Notes: generated from the sequence alone by a model not told the origin. Numbered from the stretch's first letter, positions 17,935-24,833 are shown. The stretch: DNA of 64,000 nucleotides from Chryseobacterium sp. JAH (GCF_001507335.1 NZ_LMAH01000005.1:1-64000), one strand, 5' to 3'. Translations and numbers: made by a program.

Positions 17935-18490
17935 ATTTTTAAAAATTAGTTTGTTATTATGCTTCTTTGTAGGATGTAATAATTTCAAAGAAGAAGAAAC
18001 TGGAAAAAAAATTATTAATGATAATATAAATTTATTTATTTCTAATTTATATGGAGTACCTTCAAGACATACACCTCTTTTTATAATAAAGGAGGTGGGT
18101 GGCAATGATTTTATTAAAGACCATTGTGAATCTATAATAGAAATGGATAGTCTAAATTTGAAAGATAATTGCAAGAAAGATTTATATGAATTAATAAATA
18201 AAGAAGGCTATAAAATTAGTGGAAACACAAAATTTATTTCTTTTAATTTAAATAATCTATCCAACAAAAGTAATTTTAAACTAAAAACTGTTGAAGCAAA
18301 CATTAATCAAAAGGAATATATAGAATTAAGTTTTTCAAATTTTTTCATTAATAAAAACAAGTCTTTTATTATAGTGCAAGAGTGTGATGTTTATAAAGGG
18401 AGAATAGAGGGAAAAGTTGATGTTTATTATTTTGAGAAGAAAAATTCCAAATGGATTTACATAAAAAAAGTAATGTTACTAACGGCCTAA
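17918..18490 (+). CDS. Lipoprotein, likely immunity to the metallopeptidase tip
   Basis: A 190-residue protein starts inside the last codons of the Rhs toxin gene (17-nt overlap), the usual arrangement for toxin/immunity pairs. The N-terminus is a lipoprotein signal (KFLKISLLLCFFVGC-NN, lipobox FVGC), placing it in the periplasm or on a membrane. The rest is polar and AT-rich, with a small domain ending in KVDVYYFEKKNSKWIYIKKV. I do not recognise a family. A periplasm-facing immunity protein would fit a toxin acting outside the cytoplasm. Confidence 0.7.
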   Translation: MAGSFKFLKISLLLCFFVGCNNFKEEETGKKIINDNINLFISNLYGVPSRHTPLFIIKEVGGNDFIKDHCESIIEMDSLNLKDNCKKDLYELINKEGYKISGNTKFISFNLNNLSNKSNFKLKTVEANINQKEYIELSFSNFFINKNKSFIIVQECDVYKGRIEGKVDVYYFEKKNSKWIYIKKVMLLTA

Positions 18491-18504
18491 ACATTATAAT
18501 AAAA

Positions 18505-18539
18505 ATAAGAGTATGTAATTCCTACTCTCTTTTATTTTT
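18505..18539 (+). terminator. Terminator of the Rhs operon
   Basis: AAGAGTA and TACTCTC form a stem around TGTAATTCC, followed by TTTTATTTTT, directly downstream of the immunity gene. Confidence 0.6.
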
Positions 18540-18762
18540 ATGGATATTGAGTTTTGCATTTCACTAGATCAAACTCAGATACTGTTTAGATAAGCAGAAC
18601 GAGGTCTTTAGATTTAAATGCCACCCTGCTACCTCAATCTATGACAAAATCCACATAAAATTGCTAAAATTACGATGCAAATTTGTAAGTATTTACAAAT
18701 CCTTGTTTCTGGCTATAACAGCGAATGCACGACTTATAATTTTACACTTTACATTATTTATA

Positions 18763-18798
18763 ACCAGGAGGGAGTATTTTCCTTCCTGGTTTTTTCTC
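18763..18798 (+). terminator. Hairpin at the edge of the spare Rhs fragment
   Basis: AACCAGGAGGGA pairs with CCTTCCTGGTT and is followed by TTTTT. It lies just before homology to the Rhs gene restarts. The stretch 18540-18762 holds no gene I can support. Confidence 0.6.
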
Positions 18799-18805
18799 TC
18801 ATAAT

Positions 18806-19395
18806 ATGTATGTATTATACCAATACAGTCTACCCAACTTCATTTTCAGACATTCTTTCCATTAGCTATTATGATACCTACCCGCAGGGAAGTCCAGCTA
18901 GACCTTCATCGATTTTCGGAAAAGTAACAATAGCAGATGATTTGAGCCAGATTACAATATCAGAGGTTCTCTACTTAAAATTAATGATCCTTCCAACCTC
19001 GGAACAAAACTTTTCGGATATGAGCTGAACTACTAGGCTCCTGCAAGCAATGCCACCGGAAAAAGAAGCGGAAACGTAGAAGAAGCAATCTGGAACAGTG
19101 CACAGGACGGGATAAAGAAGAAATATACGTATCGGTATGATGCTTTAAACCGAATGACCTCGGGAGTCTATACCGAACCGGGAGCTGCTCTGCCCAAAGA
19201 TAATTTCTACAACGAAGTTCTCACCTATGATCTGGGAGGAAACATCAGTACCCTGAAAAGAACAGGTGGAGGAATCGGTTCAACTGCAAAAGAGATCGAT
19301 GATCTTACTTATGCTTATGTAGGCAATAAGCTTCAGACTGTAACTGATTTCAAAGACAATCTTTCAGGCTATCCTTCAGGTGGTGTGCTTTTGAT
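18806..19395 (+). pseudogene. Decayed duplicate of the Rhs core
   Basis: From about 18806 the DNA matches the intact Rhs gene near 15590 (YYTNTVYPTSF, YYDTYPQGSPARP). It then jumps across about 390 bp to match from about 16122. An in-frame stop lies near 19034 and a frameshift near 19390. It has no start signals of its own. This is the typical remnant of an older toxin end displaced from the main gene. Confidence 0.85.
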
Positions 19396-19401
19396 TATGA
19401 C

Positions 19402-20886
19402 TTGAATGGAAACATGACCATACAGCAGGATAAAGGGATTTCGAATATCGCTTATAATCTGCTTGACCTACCTTCAACTGTTACCCAAAAAAGCAATGCC
19501 ATCCAATACCTTTACAGGGCGCCGAGAAAAACAAGTTCCGGTGTAACCAGAGATTACGTTGACGGCTTCCAGTATGAGAACGGTGTTTTAAAATTTGTCC
19601 CGACATCACAAGGGTATTTTAATTTTGAAAATAATAAGTATATTTACCATTATACAGACCACTTAGGAAACATCAGATTAAGTTATACCAAGAACGGTTC
19701 TGCAGCAGCGATCATTGAAGAAAGCAACTTTTACCCCTACGGGATGAAGCAGGAGAATACATTACAAAGTAATCCGGCTTATAATTACGAGCACAGCGGT
19801 AAAGAGTTTCAGAAGGAAACCGGATGGAGTGATTTTGGAGCCAGAATGTACATGGCTGACATTGGAAGATGGGGCGTAATTGATCCTCTCGCAGAAACTA
19901 CAACGAGAATAAATCCGTATAATTATGCGCTAGATAACCCGATAAGTTTTATAGATCCTGACGGTAGAAAAGCAATGGCTCTAATGGATCCAGTAGAGAC
20001 ATTTTTTCCAGCAGGTGGCTATATAGATTTTATGATGAGGGGTGGTGATCATACATTTGGATCATTTCAGTCATTTTTAGAAGGTAACAGTCCATTTGGT
20101 TACATGAAGGCTTTCCAAGCCGGCGGCAGCGGTGGCGGCGGTGGAGGAAGTTACGCTACTTTTGGACAGACTCCCGCGTATGCAGCTTTTATGTCTGGGC
20201 AAACCTCTAGTATTACTAATGCTAATGGGTATCTATACTGGAACACCTTAGACCCTGCCAATGCCAACGGAATGCTTGACGACGGATCCATAGGAGGTGT
20301 GACAAGAAATAGAGTGAACGTTGGGAATAGTGGGGATACATCTTGGGATGCTTATAAAAATTGGGCAGATTGGGGATCTACCGCAATGGGGGGAACATAT
20401 GAATATATTGCAGCGCAAAGAACAGCATTTTACAATAGTGGTTCATGGGTTGATAATTTAGGCAATGTAAGAAGTGTTGCTTATGCCGGGAGAGCTGTAG
20501 ATTCACAAATAGGTTTAAGAAGCAGCTATGTAAGGACTACTGCAATGTATGGAAAATATGCGAAAAGAGCAGGAGTGGTTGGACATGTTATTAGTGCTGG
20601 CCAAATAGGATATGGAGTTTATGAAGACAAAGGAAAATTTGGTAAAAATGCACAGGTTGCAACTGTCGGTGTTGCAGGAGGTATGGCAGGAGCAGCTGCA
20701 GGAGCTTGGTTAGGAGCTAAAATATTAGCTCCGATTGGAGGAGGTATAGGTGTACTATTTTTTGGAGTAGGAGCTGCTCCAGGAACAGCTATTGGAGGAG
20801 CAGTTGGAGGAATAATTGGGGGAATAGTTGGAGGAATTTATGGTGGTGATTATGCAGAACAAGCAGCAGAAAATTGGATAAAATAA
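19402..20886 (+). CDS. Orphan Rhs core with glycine-rich, pore-like toxin tip
   Basis: This 494-residue frame continues the decayed Rhs fragment. It carries the end of the core (YTDHLGNIRLSYTKN..IDPDGRKAMA, to about residue 195), almost identical to the intact gene, and then a different tip. The tip has a Gly-rich linker (GGSGGGGGGS). Its last third is long and hydrophobic with Gly/Ala repeats (VAGGMAGAAAGAWLGAK, GGAVGGIIGGIVGGIYGG), like membrane-inserting ends of colicin- or channel-type toxins. It lacks the N-terminal Rhs shell and secretion signal, so it is silent until recombined into the full gene through the shared core. Confidence 0.8.
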   Translation: MNGNMTIQQDKGISNIAYNLLDLPSTVTQKSNAIQYLYRAPRKTSSGVTRDYVDGFQYENGVLKFVPTSQGYFNFENNKYIYHYTDHLGNIRLSYTKNGSAAAIIEESNFYPYGMKQENTLQSNPAYNYEHSGKEFQKETGWSDFGARMYMADIGRWGVIDPLAETTTRINPYNYALDNPISFIDPDGRKAMALMDPVETFFPAGGYIDFMMRGGDHTFGSFQSFLEGNSPFGYMKAFQAGGSGGGGGGSYATFGQTPAYAAFMSGQTSSITNANGYLYWNTLDPANANGMLDDGSIGGVTRNRVNVGNSGDTSWDAYKNWADWGSTAMGGTYEYIAAQRTAFYNSGSWVDNLGNVRSVAYAGRAVDSQIGLRSSYVRTTAMYGKYAKRAGVVGHVISAGQIGYGVYEDKGKFGKNAQVATVGVAGGMAGAAAGAWLGAKILAPIGGGIGVLFFGVGAAPGTAIGGAVGGIIGGIVGGIYGGDYAEQAAENWIK

Positions 20887-20891
20887 CAAAA

Positions 20892-21431
20892 ATGGAAAGA
20901 ATTTGGAATTATGTTTATTATGCAATTTTTAATTTTTTAAAACAATTGTATAAATTGTTATCTTACATTGACCCTTTTAGACTAATCTATAAAATTCCTG
21001 CAATTAAAAAATTTTATGCTAAAGGAGGAATCGATGATATGAATAAATTTACTGATGATATTATTTTTAACAATAAAATGTCTGGATTACATAGTATTTG
21101 GGCAGGAATTCAAATGGGAGGCTTATTAGTATTTTTAGAATATGGATTGTTTAATATTTTACAGGCAATATTAGGAAAGTCATTAATACAACTTGTATGG
21201 CAGCCAGGAAATCCATATAAATGGATTTTTATAATAGGATTTTTGATTATCCCTTGGATTATAAATGAGCAATTATTATTTAAAAATGAAAAATATTTAA
21301 AATATTTTGAAGAATTTGATAAAGAGACTAAAAAAGTAAAACGTAAATGGGCTTGGATTAGTTTTGGAATTATAATAGGAATCTTAACATTTTTTGTTTT
21401 AAGTTTTGTTCCATTATCGAAAATATATTAG
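20892..21431 (+). CDS. Multi-pass membrane protein, likely immunity to the orphan tip
   Basis: I start at the ATG at 20892, six bases after the orphan toxin's stop; an in-frame TTG at 20874 would overlap it. The 179-residue protein has about four hydrophobic segments (WAGIQMGGLLVFLEYGLFNI, WIFIIGFLIIPWII, WISFGIIIGILTFFVLSFV). A polytopic inner-membrane immunity protein fits a pore-forming partner. Family not recognised; the gene is very AT-rich. Confidence 0.7.
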   Translation: MERIWNYVYYAIFNFLKQLYKLLSYIDPFRLIYKIPAIKKFYAKGGIDDMNKFTDDIIFNNKMSGLHSIWAGIQMGGLLVFLEYGLFNILQAILGKSLIQLVWQPGNPYKWIFIIGFLIIPWIINEQLLFKNEKYLKYFEEFDKETKKVKRKWAWISFGIIIGILTFFVLSFVPLSKIY

Positions 21432-21487
21432 ATGAATGCAATTGAGATAAAAAGCAGTAAAATAAAATTAATATAACCAACCCCCGC

Positions 21488-21512
21488 TGGTGCGAGCGTC
21501 TCGCTCGTTCCT
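21488..21512. repeat. REP-like palindrome
   Basis: GGTGCGAGCGTCTCGCTCG can form a hairpin and is closely related to the palindrome at 9058-9084. Confidence 0.6.
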
Positions 21513-21539
21513 TTTAATATAAAAAAATCTCCCCCTCGC

Positions 21540-21611
21540 TCCCGCACGATTGCATCGTGTGGCAGATAATAAAAAAACCTCGCAATTTGCGAGGTTTTTT
21601 GTGTTTTATAG
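21540..21611. terminator. Hairpin pair with shared tail (terminator-like)
   Basis: CACGATTGCATCGTG forms the first stem. GGCAGATAATAAAAAAACC links it to CCTCGCAATTTGCGAGG, which is followed by TTTTTTGTGTTTTATAG. The linking and tail sequences are the same as at 9600-9668 while the stems differ. It can terminate transcription on both strands. Confidence 0.65.
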
Positions 21612-21714
21612 AGCTGCTGCATTTTTAGCAAAAAAATCTTTAAACTTTTTATTGGTAAGCCTTTTTTCGACGAGTCGGAAAATAGTTTGCTTGTCTTCGT
21701 CTTCGAGCTGTTAA
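21606..21714 (-). pseudogene. XRE regulator C-terminal fragment
   Basis: The minus strand reads QLEDEDKQTIFRLVEKRLTN then KKFKDFFAKNAAAL and a stop. This is the usual C-terminus of a Chryseobacterium-type XRE regulator. No helix-turn-helix portion precedes it, since the sequence upstream changes to the direct repeat. Confidence 0.65.
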
Positions 21715-21829
21715 ATAAGTATAAGTCTTACCGCAAGTTGGTGCGAACTTCCCACTCGTACTCATTGAATAGAAGAAAACGCTAACTATAAGAGGTTAGA
21801 GTTTATGGTTTTTTCTAGCACAGATAAGT

Positions 21830-22150
21830 TTTTATTAAAGAAGTTTAGAAATATACAAATTATACGTGTTATGAACTAAGCTTTCCAATTGTAGTGAATA
21901 GCCATCGTGGAAACTATTAGATATAATATTAATAGTCTGTTCATCATTAAAATTCTGGAAAGCTTCCACAGGGATTTTTAACACTTCAGATTTTTTGAAA
22001 CCACAAATAACCAATCACATCCCTTTGTTCCAGTAAAGAAATTTTCTTTTGATCCCATTCCCGAAGTCTAGAGCTAAAGCTTCTTGCTTGATTCCAAGCA
22101 TCTCTCTGAAACGTTTTATAGTGCGTCCCTCATGTATTTTCTGCTTGATA
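21830..22150 (-). pseudogene. Decayed XRE-type regulator, copy B
   Basis: This has the same broken reading as copy A: FREMLGIKQEALALD, a frameshift before the DQKK..LLEQ segment, then a late stretch EAFQNFNDEQTINIISNS. The shared frameshift shows that decay preceded duplication. It lies downstream of and in the same direction as the Cas12f-like gene. Confidence 0.75.
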
Positions 22151-22166
22151 CTTTAAACAGAAAAAG

Positions 22167-22248
22167 AAACCCACGCCGTTGTATACACCGGCAAAAGTAT
22201 TGAGCTTCCGGTATTTAGTGAGTGTTAAAAACCTCACCCTACGGGTTT
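22167..22248 (-). ncRNA. Three-stem structured element, copy B
   Basis: Reading leftward from just after the Cas12f-like gene, AAACCC (plus 22243-22248) pairs with GGGTTT (22167-22172). It encloses GTGAG/CTCAC (22218-22237) and ACCGG/CCGGT (22187-22212), and CTTTTTCTG follows. All stems are kept relative to copy A. Here it could act as 3' processing or termination signal for the sigma/Cas12f transcript. As a guide RNA it is a weak candidate because copy A has no Cas12f gene. Confidence 0.45.
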
Positions 22249-22270
22249 ACAAGCACCCTCATTTTTTTAG

Positions 22271-23365
22271 CTATCCGATGATCAATTCGATACCGGCTTT
22301 TTCTGCTTTGTATTTTATTTTGGTCTGCAGTTCATAATAGCTCCAGTTGCGAAGCACAAACTCCTGTTCTTTTGCAATCCCGATTTTGTCTTCCTGATCT
22401 TTAAGAATCAGTGTGCCAGCCTGCTGCCGGATGCAAAAATCAATCAGCTGACGGCTGTACAGATGAAGATGATGACTGACAAAACGGTTTTCCAGATCCT
22501 CTGTTTTGTGCAGAGCTTTCTGTTTCCGTTTGGATCCATGTCCTGAACGGGAATAGGCGACTCCGGCACGAATCCTTTTATTACTGGCCTGAATCGCCAG
22601 CCTGCGGTAGAGGAATTCCTCTTTCGAGCCGATATTCATTCGCACATTGTTGGCTTTTACCACGATAGGATGTTCTAATGACAGGGACGCTTCAGCAATG
22701 ATTTCGGGTTTTAAACAGTGGTCTTCCTTTTCAAACTCAAAGACGGCTAGCCAAAAGATTTTACCGTCTTTCAGCTGGACCTGTGAGTTGCACAGCTTGA
22801 TTTCTTCTTTTAAAAGGTGTTCCATGATTAAATGTTTATCACTGAAATCTTTTCCTAAGTAAGTTTTAACCGGAATCGCAAACATATTAAAGCTAAACGC
22901 TTTTTTTTCAGGATCATACTTCATTTTGCTGATGCAATTGACCGGAAGTGGAATGGGAATATCTTTTTTAAAGTTCATTAAGGATTTTGAGCCCTGCCAG
23001 TAGTCTGCTTTGTTTTTGGAAAAGGTGGATTGAATTGTATTGTTCAGGCATCCCAGAATGTCTGTGGGGATTTCTCCTTTGAAACGGTCAAAGACCAGGC
23101 GTGCCGTGGTGTTTGTTTTCGAACGGGTGAAGATCCCCATTTCATCTTTTTTTTCATCAGCTAACTTATATTGGATTTCTTCGGTGAGGTAAAAGAAATC
23201 CTTGATCATTTCCTGTACATACAGATGGGAAACAATCAAATTCGCTGCTCGGAAACAGCGGTTCTGATACCGGTATAGCTTCTCCCACATTTGGCTTTTA
23301 TCTTCAGACGGAACATCAATTACCAGTTGGATTTTCCTGGTCAAGGTTATCGTAGACTTTTCCAT
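22271..23365 (-). CDS. Nuclease-dead Cas12f-like RNA-guided protein (dCas12f)
   Basis: I choose the ATG at 23365 (364 residues), one base after the sigma-factor stop (TGATATG); upstream in-frame Mets lie inside that gene. The C-terminal half is Cas12f/TnpB-like: SKEEFLYRRLAIQASNKRIR (248-266), GHGSKRKQKALHK (275-287), the ENRFVSHHLHLYSRQLIDF helix (292-310), and the bridge-like LRNWSYYELQTKIKYKAEKA (338-357). RuvC-I D-x-G is absent (SLEHPIVVKA, 229-238), the RuvC-II Glu is replaced by Lys322 (LILKDQ), and the protein ends at 364 without a zinc ribbon or RuvC-III Asp. It should bind guide RNA and DNA but not cut. Co-expression with the sigma factor points to RNA-guided transcription. G+C is visibly higher than in the adjacent RT gene. 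Confidence 0.85.
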   Translation of the reverse strand: MEKSTITLTRKIQLVIDVPSEDKSQMWEKLYRYQNRCFRAANLIVSHLYVQEMIKDFFYLTEEIQYKLADEKKDEMGIFTRSKTNTTARLVFDRFKGEIPTDILGCLNNTIQSTFSKNKADYWQGSKSLMNFKKDIPIPLPVNCISKMKYDPEKKAFSFNMFAIPVKTYLGKDFSDKHLIMEHLLKEEIKLCNSQVQLKDGKIFWLAVFEFEKEDHCLKPEIIAEASLSLEHPIVVKANNVRMNIGSKEEFLYRRLAIQASNKRIRAGVAYSRSGHGSKRKQKALHKTEDLENRFVSHHLHLYSRQLIDFCIRQQAGTLILKDQEDKIGIAKEQEFVLRNWSYYELQTKIKYKAEKAGIELIIG

Positions 23366-23366
23366 A

Positions 23367-24182
23367 TCACAGCAGTATTTCAGATCGATTATGATTTTGC
23401 AGGTGCTGATAGGCGTACAGAAATTCCCGATGCACTTCTTTTTCCGGTAGTTTGAGTTCTTTTGCAATCACCGCAAAAGAAGATTTCTGTTCAAACCGTC
23501 TTTTGATGATCTCCAGCTGCTGACTGCTGAGTTGTTCTGACTGCTCTTTTTTAATTGCAGCTTTTTCCTCCGGCTGCTCAAACGAGGTGACTTTAAGAAT
23601 TTTCCGAAGCTCATTTATGGCTTTGCTTATCTCCTTGCTAATGCCTGTCACGCTGCAACCCATAGCTTCTGCAATGGGTTTATACTGAAAGCCATATTCA
23701 AGGCAGAGTTCTATCAGGTGTTTTCTTTTGGGGTTTAGAACGGGTAAAACCTTTGTGATTTCATCAAATTTGTTTTGATCGGATTCTTGGCTATGTAAAT
23801 ACTCTTTATCTTTCAAAGGATCGTAACCCGCAAGATACTCCTTATAATTCTCAAAACTGTCAAGAGAAGCCATTAAGCGGGTGAATTTATTTCTGGGAGC
23901 AGTAACATAAGAGATACAATCCCTTTTCATGACAAACCGTAAAAATCCGGTAATATGATCAGGCGTTTCAATGGTGTCGCGGTGCAGCCACAATTTAAGG
24001 AATGTATCCTGAACAATAGTGTCCACTACAAAATCATCCTTCAGCACTTGCCATCCAAGCCAGAAAAGAAGTCTTTTGTAACGCAGATGAATGTGTTCCA
24101 AAGCGGTCGGATTGCCTTTTTTCAGCAGCTCGTACAACTGAAGATCGGTCAACTTTCGGGGCAAAGAGTCTGTTGTTTTCAT
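23367..24182 (-). CDS. ECF-type sigma factor linked to dCas12f
   Basis: At 271 residues this is longer than usual ECF sigma factors. Region 2 spans about 12-95 (TALEHIHLRYKRLLFWLGWQ, VQDTFLKLWLHRD). Region 4 spans about 138-196 (LPVLNPKRKHLIELCLEYGF, YKPIAEAMGCSVTGISKEIS). A charged linker and an extra C-terminal helix-turn-helix-like segment follow (about 218-262; SSQQLEIIKRRFEQKSSFAV, IAKELKLPEKEVHREFLYAY). No anti-sigma gene is adjacent. The next gene, one base after the stop, is the dCas12f-like gene, so partnership is strongly implied. The extra domain is a candidate docking surface. Divergent from it is an XRE gene. Confidence 0.9.
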   Translation of the reverse strand: MKTTDSLPRKLTDLQLYELLKKGNPTALEHIHLRYKRLLFWLGWQVLKDDFVVDTIVQDTFLKLWLHRDTIETPDHITGFLRFVMKRDCISYVTAPRNKFTRLMASLDSFENYKEYLAGYDPLKDKEYLHSQESDQNKFDEITKVLPVLNPKRKHLIELCLEYGFQYKPIAEAMGCSVTGISKEISKAINELRKILKVTSFEQPEEKAAIKKEQSEQLSSQQLEIIKRRFEQKSSFAVIAKELKLPEKEVHREFLYAYQHLQNHNRSEILL

Positions 24183-24268
24183 AAGCAGCGTTTTCCAGTC
24201 GAGAATCAGATAATTGCTTCTATATTTCTTTGAACTATAGTACAGTTACAATCTTGTAAATTGTTTTA

Positions 24269-24276
24269 CAAATATA
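24269..24276 (-). promoter_or_regulatory. Probable -7 element of the sigma/dCas12f operon
   Basis: TATATTTG on the minus strand fits the Bacteroidota -7 consensus TAnnTTTG and lies about 87 nt upstream of the sigma gene start. I see no clear TTTG at the -33 position, where the palindromic operator sits instead. Confidence 0.45.
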
Positions 24277-24292
24277 ACAAATTATTTAACAC

Positions 24293-24308
24293 TTGGGATA
24301 TATCCCAA
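24293..24308. promoter_or_regulatory. Perfect 16-bp palindrome, probable operator
   Basis: TTGGGATATATCCCAA is a perfect inverted repeat between the divergent sigma/dCas12f and XRE genes, near the -33 region of both. A half-site (TATATCCCA) lies just after the XRE stop (24607-24616). The most likely binder is the adjacent XRE protein, which would then control itself and the RNA-guided operon. Confidence 0.6.
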
Positions 24309-24354
24309 TAGGAATATTGTGAATTTATTGCATTTTGCTTTAAATAAAGCTACG

Positions 24355-24606
24355 ATGGACATTTTGAAGGATCTCACAATTGGTATAGGAAAAAGAATCA
24401 AGGCAATTAGAAACCAAAAAGCTTTGACTCAAGAAACCTTAGGATTAATAACAGGAATTGATAGCGCAGATATAAGTAAATATGAGGCAGGTAAAATCAA
24501 TTTAACCCTGAAAACAATCTCGAAGTTTTCTATCGCCTTAGAAGTACATCCAAAAGAATTATATGATTTCGATCTTGATATTACAAAATATAAAATTGAA
24601 GAATAA
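24355..24606 (+). CDS. XRE-family repressor divergent from sigma/dCas12f
   Basis: The ATG at 24355 gives an 83-residue protein; an in-frame GTG at 24319 would place the start inside the likely promoter (GCATTTTGC). The helix-turn-helix spans about residues 8-65: GIGKRIKAIRNQKALTQETL, GLITGIDSADISKYEAGKIN, LTLKTISKFSIALEVHPKEL. Unlike the regulators at 9-10 kb and 21-22 kb this one is intact. Its divergent position and the palindrome between suggest that it represses the sigma/dCas12f operon and itself. Target binding is inferred. Confidence 0.85.
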   Translation: MDILKDLTIGIGKRIKAIRNQKALTQETLGLITGIDSADISKYEAGKINLTLKTISKFSIALEVHPKELYDFDLDITKYKIEE

Positions 24607-24751
24607 ATATATCCCAGCTGAAGTTGGTTTTTTTTCCACACTATTACACCCTAGGGGGCATCCCTTCGGAGCAGGGGAATTTTTGTTTAGGTAACTGAAT
24701 AATTGAAATTGTAATCTTTGAAAGGATTTTAGAGATTCTCCATTTTATAAT
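24607..24751 (+). ncRNA. Possible structured RNA downstream of the XRE gene (guide RNA candidate)
   Basis: About 145 nt between the XRE stop and a strong terminator contain no gene. A G/C-rich block (CCCTAGGGGGCATCCC, TTCGGAGCAGGGG) stands out in AT-rich surroundings and can form several short stems (AGGG/CCCT, TCC/GGA). Then comes an unstructured AT-rich part up to the terminator. The layout (structured part, then single-stranded part, then terminator) would suit a guide RNA for the neighbouring dCas12f, but no matching target was found by eye and no covariance evidence is available. Confidence 0.35.
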
Positions 24752-24786
24752 AAAAGTGCAATATCTAGATGATGTTGCGCTTTTTT
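24752..24786 (+). terminator. Strong terminator
   Basis: AAAAGTGCAA and TTGCGCTTTT form a 10-bp stem (one G-T pair) followed by TTTTTT-type tail. It ends any rightward transcript that reads through the XRE gene. Confidence 0.8.
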
Positions 24787-24815
24787 AATTTACAACCACT
24801 AAAGCTATTGCTTAT

Positions 24816-24833
24816 TTTAGGGGATATCCTAAA
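24816..24833. promoter_or_regulatory. Palindrome with 6-bp arms
   Basis: TTTAGG-GGATAT-CCTAAA lies between two terminators. Its GGATAT centre resembles the operator at 24293-24308. Role unknown; possibly a further regulator site. Confidence 0.3.

Larger units (their letters stand above)
21705..22265 (-). repeat. ~560-bp direct repeat, copy B
   Basis: This is the same segment as 9028-9592, in the same orientation. Homology runs right up to and includes the stop codon of the Cas12f-like gene: plus-strand ATTTTTTTAGCTATCC here versus ATTTTTTTTAACTATCC in copy A. That junction is discussed under findings. Confidence 0.8.

Noticed and set aside
22167..22248. Three-stem element as the dCas12f guide RNA scaffold
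   Set aside because: An almost identical copy lies at 9485-9566 without a Cas12f gene, and homology continues into the XRE relic, so no variable guide follows it.
22271..24182. Ordinary IS200/IS605-type TnpB transposon gene
   Set aside because: No TnpA, no element ends, active site lost, and the gene is translationally linked to a sigma factor.
24685..24693. 9-nt match (AGGTAACTG) between the guide-RNA candidate and the susC leader at 42891-42899
   Set aside because: A match this short is expected by chance in 64 kb and lacks flanking similarity.
24731..24741. 11-nt match to the start of the nucleoid-associated gene (49783-49793)
   Set aside because: It lies inside a coding region, is short, and has no extension; likely chance.
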